Below, piece by piece: positions 5,868 through 13,535 of a stretch of 21,345 bases of DNA. The DNA lies in NCBI GenBank assembly GCA_965602945.1, contig CBFDBC010000036.1, positions 1-21,345 of the forward strand, given 5' to 3'. This DNA comes from JAUXEH01 sp965602945 (GTDB taxonomy: Bacteria > Acidobacteriota > Aminicenantia > Aminicenantales > Aminicenantaceae). A program made the translations under genes and the position numbers. The number at the start of each line of letters is the position of its first letter. The stretch's first letter is position 1. A model generated the notes under the pieces. That model saw only the letters and a list, made by a program, of their open reading frames with translations, did not search any database and was not told the origin of the DNA.

Positions 5868-7448
5868 TCAGGGGGATTTCTGCTTGATGGCGGTGATGAG
5901 TTCCCGGGCCCTCTCCCTGGTTACGGGATGCTCGGCCGCCTTTTCGGCCAAAACAAGAGCCTTGTCCGGCATCTTGGCGTTGTAGAATCCTGCAGCGGCG
6001 TTGTAATAGGCCGTGGCCTTGGTCCGGCTGGTCTGCAGGAGCTGGGTCTTTTTTTTGCGGATGAGTTTTTCTTTCCGGGCAGCCGACATGGCGGACTCTT
6101 CGATCTCCCGGATCCTGGCGTTCAGGGCCACCTCCATCTGGGAATTGCAGCCCGCCGCCCTCTCAAAAAAGATCCCGGAATTGGACCACTGTGTCCGGTC
6201 GGCATGGATCTTGCCCAAATAGAAGGCGGCTTCGCATTCGTAAGCATTGAGTTCGAGCGTCTCGGCGAGGTCCTTTTCGGCATCCTCGAGACGCTTCTGC
6301 TGGTAGGCGACCAATCCCGCCAACAGCATGACCTCGTAATGGCCGATCAGGTAATTCTTGGCCTTCTCGATATTTGTCTGCGCCTCGTCGATGCGGCCCA
6401 TCTCGTTGAGGTTCCAGGCCGTCCAGTAATAGGATTCTCCGATGTAATAACTGCCCAGGTCAAGCATCTTCTGGAGTTCGGCCAAGGCTTCCTCATGGCG
6501 CCCCAAATAGCCCAGACACATGGCTCTGCCCAGGATGGCGTCCCGGTAGCGCGGAGCCAGTTCGAGCGCCTTGTCGTTGAATTCCAGGCACCGGTCGAAC
6601 TCTTCCATCTGGAAGCAGACAGTGGCTAACGAAATGACGGCCGAGGTGGACTCTGGAATGTGCGTATGGACATTCAGATATTTCTTCTCAGCGGACAGGA
6701 GTTTCCCCGCCTGCAGATCCACCGCACCGAGGAACTGGTCCGCCTCGTAGAACCCGGGGTCTGCATCCAGGATGCCTTTCAGACCCCGGTCGTCCAGTAC
6801 GGGATAGATGGAGAGCTTGAAACGGATAAGCGGCGAGACAGGGAACAGATTACCCAGGGCCTTCATGTCGTCAAATTCTGGGAACCTGTAGGCGAAGGAA
6901 CCGTGGAAGGAGATGTAGAGGTATGCGAAGAGGTCCGAGGAGGTGGAGTTTTCTTTCAGGTGGGCGTTGATGGGCTCCACGTTGTGTTTGACCCACTCGA
7001 AGTAATCGTCCATACTCTCGTCGCTCTGGGCATCTCCGTCCGTGATGCCTTTGGTGTTGACGGGTATGTGCTCTATGATATCTATGTACCTGAGGAATCC
7101 ATCCAGATAGGGGGCGGCAGCGATTTGAGCCTCGGCCAGCCCGAGTGTGGCGGTATCCGTGATCCCCAACTCACGCTCCCGCAGGGCCAGCACCAGGGCG
7201 GTCCGGATATAGCGCTCTCCTGTCTTCTGCTTGAAGGCGGGGAAGGGCAGGAGCTCGCCGTAAATAGCGAAGGCCCGCTTCATATTGACATAGTTGTAGG
7301 ACGATAAGAGCCCATCGGCCTCCTTGAGCCTCAGGTTGTACTGGGCGACCTCCTGGGGGGATACTTCAGGCTGGCGGGGTGTGCCGGCACAGTGGACAAG
7401 CACCAGAGCTGCGAGTGTTAGGATCAGGACAGGGGCCGCTTTGAACAT
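5868..7448 (-). CDS. TPR-repeat lipoprotein, function unknown
   Basis: The protein has 526 residues from the ATG at 7448, preceded by GGGAGG at normal spacing. A nine-residue longer in-frame start is possible but places unlikely residues before the signal. The N-terminus MFKAAPVLILTLAALVLVHC is a lipoprotein signal with the lipidated Cys at residue 20. Residues about 25-225 have no motif I recognise. From about 230 to 440 there are several tetratricopeptide repeats, for example the segments around RYRDAILGRAMCLGYLGRHEE and VMLLAGLVAYQQKRLEDAEKD. A last repeat-like helical segment lies near the C-terminus (YYNAAAGFYNAKMPDKALVLAE). TPR lipoproteins usually scaffold protein complexes at the envelope; no partner is shown by sequence. 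It is divergently transcribed from the WD40 gene, and the 114-base gap probably carries both promoters. Confidence 0.85.
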   Translation of the reverse strand: MFKAAPVLILTLAALVLVHCAGTPRQPEVSPQEVAQYNLRLKEADGLLSSYNYVNMKRAFAIYGELLPFPAFKQKTGERYIRTALVLALRERELGITDTATLGLAEAQIAAAPYLDGFLRYIDIIEHIPVNTKGITDGDAQSDESMDDYFEWVKHNVEPINAHLKENSTSSDLFAYLYISFHGSFAYRFPEFDDMKALGNLFPVSPLIRFKLSIYPVLDDRGLKGILDADPGFYEADQFLGAVDLQAGKLLSAEKKYLNVHTHIPESTSAVISLATVCFQMEEFDRCLEFNDKALELAPRYRDAILGRAMCLGYLGRHEEALAELQKMLDLGSYYIGESYYWTAWNLNEMGRIDEAQTNIEKAKNYLIGHYEVMLLAGLVAYQQKRLEDAEKDLAETLELNAYECEAAFYLGKIHADRTQWSNSGIFFERAAGCNSQMEVALNARIREIEESAMSAARKEKLIRKKKTQLLQTSRTKATAYYNAAAGFYNAKMPDKALVLAEKAAEHPVTRERARELITAIKQKSP

Positions 7449-7562
7449 GGGTGCCTCCCATTGAATTGTCTCCATTATACCTCAATCCTGTACGCTTGGC
7501 ACCTGGAATCTGTTATAGTGGAGGAGATTCGTCTCAAGAGAATGTCGGAAGGAGAACAAACC
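7449..7562. promoter_or_regulatory. Divergent promoter region, TPR lipoprotein / WD40 genes
   Basis: For the minus-strand gene there is a perfect TATAAT (complement of 7474-7479), about 25 bases before its start, with only a weak -35. For the plus-strand gene there is an extended -10, TGTTATAGT (7511-7519), about 45 bases before its start, also without a clear -35. The two are about 35 bases apart, so one regulator bound between them could control both genes. No operator palindrome is obvious. Confidence 0.42.
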
Positions 7563-9077
7563 ATGGTCAAAAAAGCGGGGATCCTTATGTTACTCGGGCT
7601 CTTCTGTGCGGGGCTTCCGGGCCTATCCCAGGAGATCGATCTGATGGAGAAGGCGGCCCAGGCCCGCTGGAGCAACCGGGACGGAGACCGGTTGGTCTTC
7701 GGCCGGGATCAACAGGAGCAGGGGACGGTCAGGTACGAATCCGGTCCCATCCTGGAGGACGGCCGGAAGTACGACCGGGTATTATTCATACACCCGCCCT
7801 GGAAGAGCGGCGGAGCCGTTTACGGCGGATTCGATGAACTGACCATCCCCGAAAACGATCCCAAGTTGGTCTTCACGGCAGGGTTCAATCAGGGCGCGGC
7901 CGGAACCGACGGGGTCTCCATCAGCGTGCGCTTCCTGCATTCCGGGTCCCGGGAGGGTGCGAGTGAGAGGCGTGCACGAGCGACCACCCAGCTCGGCAGC
8001 CCCTCTCAGGCAGTTTACACACTGCAGGTCCGCTATGACCGGCAGCTTGCCCGGGGCGAATGCAGCCTCGAGCAGTTTGCCGGCCGGACGGGCACGTTGA
8101 TGCTGGTCCTCGATGCCGGCCGTTCGGCCGACAAGGACTGGGCGGTGCTGACCGAGCTCAAGATCCTATCCGGGCAGCCTGCAGCCGAGAAACAGAAGCG
8201 GGTCGTAAAAACCCTGACCGGCCACAGCGGGCGGTTGTACGGCATCCGGTTCAGCCCGGACGGCAGCTCCGTGGTGACCGCTTCGGCAGACCGGACTGCC
8301 AGGGTCTGGGCATTTCCCTCCGGGGAGTTGAGGAGCACGCTCCGCGGCCATTCCGGAAATGTGTTCGTAGCGGATTTCAGTCCCAACGGCAGACGCGTGG
8401 TCACGGCCGGTGGGGACGGTACGGCCCGCATCTGGCAGGCCGGGAGCGGGAACCTGATTCACGTGCTGCAGGGCCACGGAGATGCGGTCCTCTCCGCTGC
8501 CTTCAGCCCGGACGGAAGCCTCGTGGCCACGGGCTCCGATGACGGGACCGTGAAGATCTGGCAGGCCTCCAACGGGAAAGAAATCCGCAGCATCGCGCTC
8601 GCCTCGCCCGGGGTCTATTCCGTGGCTTTCCACCCCAAGGGCCGGCTCCTCGCTGTGGGCAGTGCCAACGGCGAGCTGGCTATCTGGCGTGTGAATTCCG
8701 GGGAAAGGGTTCGGGAGTTCAGCGGCCACACACGCGCCGTCTCCAGCGTGGAGTTCACGCACACAGGGCTTCGCCTGGCCTCCGCAAGTGTCGATAACAC
8801 GGCCAGGATCTGGAATTCCGACAACGGCAGGCAGATCCAGAATTTCGGCGGGCAGGCGTTCCATGCCGTCGCCTTCAGCCCCAACGGCAAGTACATCGTG
8901 ACCGGAGGTGACGGCCGGGCCGTGATCTGGGCCGCCCGCGAGGGGACCAGGGTCATGGCCGTGCGGCATGTTTCGGGTGACGCCGTCCGCTCCGTCGATT
9001 TCCACATCAGCGGCCGCTATGTAGCGCTGGCCGGTGAAGACGGTACGGCCCGCATCTTTGAGGTCGAGCTGGAATAA
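7563..9077 (+). CDS. Secreted WD40 beta-propeller protein with N-terminal beta-sandwich (NPCBM-like) domain
   Basis: The protein has 504 residues from the ATG at 7563, which has GGAAGGAG upstream. The frame is open to 7461, but that part is promoter. A signal peptide (MVKKAGILMLLGLFCAGLPG, cleavage probably after Ser22) sends it to the periplasm or beyond. Residues about 40-202 resemble the galactose-binding-like/NPCBM domain, with GAAGTDGVSISVRF and LVLDAGRSADKDWAVLTE. Residues about 213-504 hold seven WD40 blades, each with the GH...FSPDG...SADRTARVW pattern, enough for a full propeller. Blades 4, 6 and 7 have weaker GH motifs. The propeller is probably a protein-binding platform and the N-terminal domain may bind sugar; both are inferred. 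The ABC ATPase gene starts 54 bases after its stop, so it probably leads that operon. Confidence 0.88.
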   Translation: MVKKAGILMLLGLFCAGLPGLSQEIDLMEKAAQARWSNRDGDRLVFGRDQQEQGTVRYESGPILEDGRKYDRVLFIHPPWKSGGAVYGGFDELTIPENDPKLVFTAGFNQGAAGTDGVSISVRFLHSGSREGASERRARATTQLGSPSQAVYTLQVRYDRQLARGECSLEQFAGRTGTLMLVLDAGRSADKDWAVLTELKILSGQPAAEKQKRVVKTLTGHSGRLYGIRFSPDGSSVVTASADRTARVWAFPSGELRSTLRGHSGNVFVADFSPNGRRVVTAGGDGTARIWQAGSGNLIHVLQGHGDAVLSAAFSPDGSLVATGSDDGTVKIWQASNGKEIRSIALASPGVYSVAFHPKGRLLAVGSANGELAIWRVNSGERVREFSGHTRAVSSVEFTHTGLRLASASVDNTARIWNSDNGRQIQNFGGQAFHAVAFSPNGKYIVTGGDGRAVIWAAREGTRVMAVRHVSGDAVRSVDFHISGRYVALAGEDGTARIFEVELE

Positions 9078-9131
9078 ATCCCCGCGAGCGCGGTATAAAG
9101 GTGTAATGCGGTGCACGGAGGGCCGCTCTGC

Positions 9132-9902
9132 ATGCTGGAACTGCGCGAAGTCACAAAGAAATTTTCAGTTTTCCCAGCCGTCAACAAGGTCAGCTTCCGG
9201 GTCGATCCGGGCGAGGTCATTGGATATCTCGGTCCCAACGGCGCCGGCAAATCCACCACCATCAAGATGCTGGCCGGACTGCTGGAGCCCACCAGCGGTG
9301 CCATCGAGTTTCGGGGCCGCGGGATCTCCAGGGATCTCTACTCCTATAAGAAAAGGATCGGATATGTGCCCGAGAACGCGGAGATCTACCCTCACCTCAG
9401 TGCCTACGATTACCTGCTCATGGTGGGCCGGCTGCGGCACATCCCCGATAGGATCCTGAAACCCCGGATCAAGGAGCTGATGGGGTCTTTCGGACTCTCC
9501 ATGGAGATGGACATGGCCATCTCTTCGTATTCCAAGGGGATGGTCCAGAAGGTGCTGATCTCGTCCGCGCTGCTGCACGATCCGGAGATCCTGCTGCTGG
9601 ACGAGCCTCTTTCCGGTCTGGACGTGACCACCGGCCTGGTCATCAAAGACCTGGTCCGCATGCTGGCCGGGTCCGGCAGGATCATCGTGTACTCCTCACA
9701 CGTGCTCGAGGTAGTGGAAAAGGTCTGCTCCCGGGCGATCATCATCCACAAGGGATCGATCGTGGCGGATGACTCGGTGGCGAACCTGAGGAAACTCATG
9801 CGGGTGCCCAGCCTGGAAGAGATCTTCAGCCAGCTGGTGGTCAAGGAAGACACGGAGGCTAGGGCGCGGGAGATCCTGGCCGCCATCCGCCCTCAGGGTT
9901 AA
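9132..9902 (+). CDS. ABC transporter ATP-binding protein (ABC-2 exporter type)
   Basis: The protein has 256 residues from the ATG at 9132, with GGAGGG 9 bases upstream; a GTG seven codons earlier is less likely. It is a cytoplasmic ATPase that would drive the permease encoded immediately downstream. All nucleotide-binding elements are present: Walker A GPNGAGKST (34-42), the GYVPENAEIYPHLS segment in the Q-loop position (Glu there, common in ABC-2 systems), signature SYSKGMVQK, Walker B ILLLDEPLSGLD and the switch His in IVYSSHVLEVVE. Length and motifs fit ATPases of ABC-2-type exporters (CcmA/NatA-like). The permease gene begins 7 bases after the stop, so the two are certainly co-transcribed. 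The cargo is unknown. Confidence 0.93.
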   Translation: MLELREVTKKFSVFPAVNKVSFRVDPGEVIGYLGPNGAGKSTTIKMLAGLLEPTSGAIEFRGRGISRDLYSYKKRIGYVPENAEIYPHLSAYDYLLMVGRLRHIPDRILKPRIKELMGSFGLSMEMDMAISSYSKGMVQKVLISSALLHDPEILLLDEPLSGLDVTTGLVIKDLVRMLAGSGRIIVYSSHVLEVVEKVCSRAIIIHKGSIVADDSVANLRKLMRVPSLEEIFSQLVVKEDTEARAREILAAIRPQG

Positions 9903-9909
9903 CCGACTC

Positions 9910-11649
9910 ATGCGGGAAACACGAAACCTTTTTCACTCGACCCGGAGTGAACTGAAAGATTTCCTGATCCTCACCCGCCATTTCTACCTGCGCCTTTTTC
10001 ACAACGATGTCGTGTCGTTCGGAGACCAGATGCAGGAGAAGATCATCGGCGTCCAGGTTCTGCTGGCGGTGCTCTGCGGACATGTTTCCAATGTCATTAT
10101 GATCAGGTACATGTTGTTCGAGGACCGGGGAACCTCCTGGGTGGAGAAATGCTACGTGACCACGTTTCTCATGCTGCTGATCGGTTTCATCGTCGTGTTC
10201 GAATGGGACATCATCTTTCCCGACGAGCGGGATTATACCAACCTGATGTCGCTTCCAGTGAGGATCCGGACGCTGTTCCTGGCCAAGTTCGCCAGCCTGT
10301 TCCTCTTCGTATCCCTGTTCGCCGTCGCCATTAACGCGCTTTCCGTGTTCACCCACGCGTTCTACCTGGTCAAATGGCAGTCCCGCAGCCTGTCCTATGG
10401 TCTCCGCTTCATGGGCGTGCATCTGCTGTCCAACTTCGCGGCCGTGTATTTCTTCTTTTTCCTGAATGTGCTCCTGATCGGCCTGCTCATGAACGCACTC
10501 GGATTCCGGCTCTTCCGCCGCCTCTCCGTTTACATACGATCGACTCTGCTGGCCGCCTATGTCTTTTTCCTGGCAATGTATTTGACCGGCACGGTCCTGT
10601 TCGCACCCTCCTTCGGCAGCTTCCTCGGCCTCAAGGCCTCCTACTCCAGTTTCCTCTACCTCTTCCCTCCCATGTGGTTTACCGGCCTGTACGAGTCCCT
10701 GCTGGGCAACCCGGACGCCTTTTTCCGGCCATTCGCTTCGCTGGCCCTCCTATCCCTTGCATGCACCGTGGGCCTATTCTATGTCGCCATGGGGCTGGGC
10801 TACCGCCGGTATCTCAGACATATGGCAGCCGGAAGGGCCTCGAGGCGCAGGTTCGTGAGGATCCGCTCCAGGCTGCAGAGCGCCTTCGATGCCGTATTCC
10901 TTCCCCATCCCGTGCAGCGGGCGGTGTATCATTTCATCGAGAACACCCTAAGACAGAGCATGTTCCACAAGGTGCGGCTGGCCAGTTTCCTGGCCGTGGC
11001 CGTGGGGCTGATATTGGTTTTGGTGCTGCCCCAGCCGGAGATATTCAGCCCAGGGGCACGCCCCAGCCAGACCCTGCTGGCCATCCCCCTGATCCTGAGC
11101 TTCTTCCTCCTGATCGGGATCCGGGGTGTGATCCAGATCCCATCGGTGCTGGAGGCGAATTGGGTGTTCCGGCTGACCGAGGACAGGGTCAAACACCATT
11201 ATTTTTCCTCTCTGCGGAAACTTATCCTTTTCGGTGCCCTGATTCCGCTGTTTTTTCTCCTCTATATCTTCTATACTCAGGTCTGGGATCCGGTCACGGC
11301 CCTCTATCACTGCCTGTACGGCTGTGCGGTCTCGGTTGTCCTCATGGAAGTCCTTTTTCTGAAGCAGCGGAAAATCCCTTTCGCCTGCTCCTATCTCCCC
11401 GGCCAGGAACGCTTACAGCTCTTCTGGCTGGCTTATACGTTCGCCTTCCTGGGGTATGTCTTCATACTGACCGCGGTAGAAAACGTGCTGCTGAGACATC
11501 CGGATGCATTTCCCGTATTTTTCGGTGCTGTGCTGATCCTTCTGGCGGGCATCAGGGTCTACCAGCATCAGTTCTTCTACAAGAGGACCCGGATCCTGTA
11601 TGAGGAAGTACCGGCGGCGGCGATGTTGAGCCTGCAGCCTTATGAATGA
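9910..11649 (+). CDS. Large ABC-exporter permease, polytopic membrane protein
   Basis: This 579-residue protein has about 12 predicted membrane segments, from IIGVQVLLAVLCGHV (about residue 45) to FPVFFGAVLILLAGI near the end. It directly follows an ABC ATPase gene, so it is the likely membrane subunit. It is longer than ordinary ABC-2 permeases (about 250-400 residues). The segment FEWDIIFPDERDYTNLMSLPV, after the second helix, resembles a motif I associate with long acidobacterial permeases of this kind. An Arg-rich cytoplasmic loop in the middle (about 300-320) separates two halves of roughly six helices. If the halves are related, one polypeptide may serve as both transmembrane domains of the exporter. 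The stop overlaps an upstream in-frame ATG of the amidase gene. Transport direction and substrate are inferred only. Confidence 0.75.
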   Translation: MRETRNLFHSTRSELKDFLILTRHFYLRLFHNDVVSFGDQMQEKIIGVQVLLAVLCGHVSNVIMIRYMLFEDRGTSWVEKCYVTTFLMLLIGFIVVFEWDIIFPDERDYTNLMSLPVRIRTLFLAKFASLFLFVSLFAVAINALSVFTHAFYLVKWQSRSLSYGLRFMGVHLLSNFAAVYFFFFLNVLLIGLLMNALGFRLFRRLSVYIRSTLLAAYVFFLAMYLTGTVLFAPSFGSFLGLKASYSSFLYLFPPMWFTGLYESLLGNPDAFFRPFASLALLSLACTVGLFYVAMGLGYRRYLRHMAAGRASRRRFVRIRSRLQSAFDAVFLPHPVQRAVYHFIENTLRQSMFHKVRLASFLAVAVGLILVLVLPQPEIFSPGARPSQTLLAIPLILSFFLLIGIRGVIQIPSVLEANWVFRLTEDRVKHHYFSSLRKLILFGALIPLFFLLYIFYTQVWDPVTALYHCLYGCAVSVVLMEVLFLKQRKIPFACSYLPGQERLQLFWLAYTFAFLGYVFILTAVENVLLRHPDAFPVFFGAVLILLAGIRVYQHQFFYKRTRILYEEVPAAAMLSLQPYE

Positions 11650-11678
11650 TATCCGGTCGGAAAGAGGAGGGAGAGGGC

Positions 11679-13274
11679 ATGTACCGAAAACTGCTGTTTA
11701 TCGTTCTGGTCGCGATCGGGCTGATGGCGCTGTTGTGGCTCCTGCTTACGCTCATGGCCTGTAGTCCCTCGGATCAGGGGCCGGGAAAAGAAGAGGCCTT
11801 CTCGCTGGAGGAGGCCACGATATCGCAGATCCATGCCGCCTTCCGTACGGGGAAGCTTGACTGCCGCCGGCTGGTGGAACGCTACCTGGCCAGGATCTCG
11901 GCCTATGACCGGCCGGACGGCCTCAATGCCCTGGTCGTTATCAATCCGATGGCCTTGGAGAGGGCGGATGAATTGGACACCGAGTTTCGCGAAACCGGGA
12001 GGTTGAGGCCCCTGCACGGCATCCCCGTGATAGTCAAGGACAACTATGAGACCCATGATCTGCAGACAACAGCCGGTTCGGCGGCCCTGGCCGGCTGGCT
12101 GCCTCCGGATGACGCCTTCCAGGTCCGGGCCATCCGGGAAGCAGGGGCCGTGGTCCTGGCCAAGTCCAACATGGCGGAATGGGCCTTCAGCCCCTACGAA
12201 ACCGAGAGCTCGATCGCGGGGATCACACGCAATCCCTATGACCTCACGCGCGTCCCGGCCGGTTCCAGCGGAGGGACGGCCGCCGCCGTTTCCGCCAACC
12301 TGGGATCGGTGGGCCTGGGTACGGACACGGGCAATTCCATCCGCGGCCCCTCCTCACACACCTGCCTGGTGGGGATCCGGCCCACCATAGGGCTCACCAG
12401 CCGCGACGGGATCCTGCCGCTCTACCTGCGCAACGACGTGGGCGGTCCCATGACGCGGAGCGTGGAGGATGCGGCGAGGCTTTTGGGCGTGATCGCCGGT
12501 TTCGATCCGTCCGACCCGGTCACGGAGGCCGGCAGGGGGAGGATTCCCTCAGATTACATGGAATTCCTGGACCGGGACGGCCTCAAGGGCAAACGCCTGG
12601 GCGTGCTCAGATTCCTGAGCGACACACCCACGGCCGATGCCGAGATCGCGGCCCTCTTCCAAGCCGCCATCGCCGACCTGCGCGGCCGGGGGGCGGAGGT
12701 GATCGATCCGTTCGTTATCCCGGAATATGACAGCGTATCCAAAGACCAGTGGTGCGATGCCTTCCGTCATGACATCAACGCCTATTTCGCCTCACTGGGA
12801 GAGCAGTCGCCGGTAAAAGACCTCGAGCAGATCGTGGAATCCGGACTGTATGCGGCTTCCGTCGAGAGGAGGCTGAGGCAGGCGCTGGGACAGGAGCTGC
12901 CACCGGAGGAACGCGACCCCCCGCGCCTGGGTGTGTTCGATGATCCCAAACGGATCGCGTTCCGGGAAACGATCCTGTCCGCCATGGACCGGCATCGAGT
13001 CGATGCGCTGATCTACCCCTCCTGGAACAACCCTCCCCGCGAGATCGGCGACCGTAAGAGCCCGCACGGCAACAACAGCCCCCAGATCGCTCCCCACACA
13101 GGGCAGCCGGCCATAACCGTGCCCATGGGCTTCACATCCGGGGGGCTGTCCGCCGGGCTGCAGATGTTGGGCCGGCCCTTTGACGAGGCCGGTCTCATCC
13201 GGATGGCATATGCATATGAGCAGGCGACGGGACACCGCCGGCCGCCGGAACTTTTCCCACCCCTGAAACGATGA
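11679..13274 (+). CDS. Amidase-signature family hydrolase, probable lipoprotein
   Basis: The protein has 531 residues from the ATG at 11679, preceded by GAGGAGGGAGAG; an ATG at 11646 overlapping the permease stop is possible but weaker. The N-terminus is a long hydrophobic signal ending LTLMAC, a lipobox with Cys28, so the enzyme is probably anchored in the envelope. The amidase-signature triad is complete: Lys120 (PVIVKDNYE), cis-Ser196 (PAGSSGGTAAAV) and nucleophile Ser220 (GTDTGNSIRGPSSH). Spacings match those known in FAAH-type enzymes. Asn219 replaces the usual Gly before the nucleophile. The family cleaves carboxamides. A lipoprotein form suggests an extracytoplasmic substrate such as a peptide or lipid amide, rather than the GatA role in tRNA amidation. 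It ends the ABC operon, 29 bases after the permease stop. Confidence 0.88.
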   Translation: MYRKLLFIVLVAIGLMALLWLLLTLMACSPSDQGPGKEEAFSLEEATISQIHAAFRTGKLDCRRLVERYLARISAYDRPDGLNALVVINPMALERADELDTEFRETGRLRPLHGIPVIVKDNYETHDLQTTAGSAALAGWLPPDDAFQVRAIREAGAVVLAKSNMAEWAFSPYETESSIAGITRNPYDLTRVPAGSSGGTAAAVSANLGSVGLGTDTGNSIRGPSSHTCLVGIRPTIGLTSRDGILPLYLRNDVGGPMTRSVEDAARLLGVIAGFDPSDPVTEAGRGRIPSDYMEFLDRDGLKGKRLGVLRFLSDTPTADAEIAALFQAAIADLRGRGAEVIDPFVIPEYDSVSKDQWCDAFRHDINAYFASLGEQSPVKDLEQIVESGLYAASVERRLRQALGQELPPEERDPPRLGVFDDPKRIAFRETILSAMDRHRVDALIYPSWNNPPREIGDRKSPHGNNSPQIAPHTGQPAITVPMGFTSGGLSAGLQMLGRPFDEAGLIRMAYAYEQATGHRRPPELFPPLKR

Positions 13275-13535
13275 AGAACAGGGGGCCTTCAGGATTCGGG
13301 CCATAGATCCTCCCCGGGGGTTGGTGCCCGGGTTGTGATTTAAGGCAACGCTCCGGAAGCAGACCGGGTTAAAGAAAACATGGAGAGGGATGAAAGACAA
13401 CTTGAGTTGAGATAATCCGTATTAGCATTTAAGGTAAAAGAGGCGTATATATATATGATCAGACTGGATCCTATCGGACCAGAGGTATAGAGAGATGGAG
13501 GGCCCTAGAGAGGCCCCGTAGAGGGTAAAGAAAAT
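13275..13535 (+). promoter_or_regulatory. AT-rich leader and possible promoter before the RND permease operon
   Basis: This 261-base gap has a weak candidate promoter: TTGAGA (13407-13412), a 17-base spacer and TAAGGT (13430-13435). It also has a run of TA repeats near 13445-13455. A short hairpin (GGGCC 13500-13504 with GGCCC 13512-13516, 7-base loop) lies just before the ribosome-binding GAGGGTAAAG. After the amidase stop a 6-bp stem (13260-13265 with 13279-13284) lacks a T-run and is not a convincing terminator. Confidence 0.3.

Noticed and set aside
8166..9116. 316-codon antisense frame within the WD40 gene
   Set aside because: The repeats of the WD40 gene produce a repetitive, motif-free antisense translation; no ribosome-binding site of note.
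13260..13284. Hairpin after the amidase gene as a terminator
   Set aside because: Six-base stem with a 13-base loop and no T-run on either strand.
13443..13456. TA dinucleotide run before the RND permeases as a phase-variable promoter
   Set aside because: Only about five TA units and no flanking promoter boxes at the right spacing; too short to support a claim.
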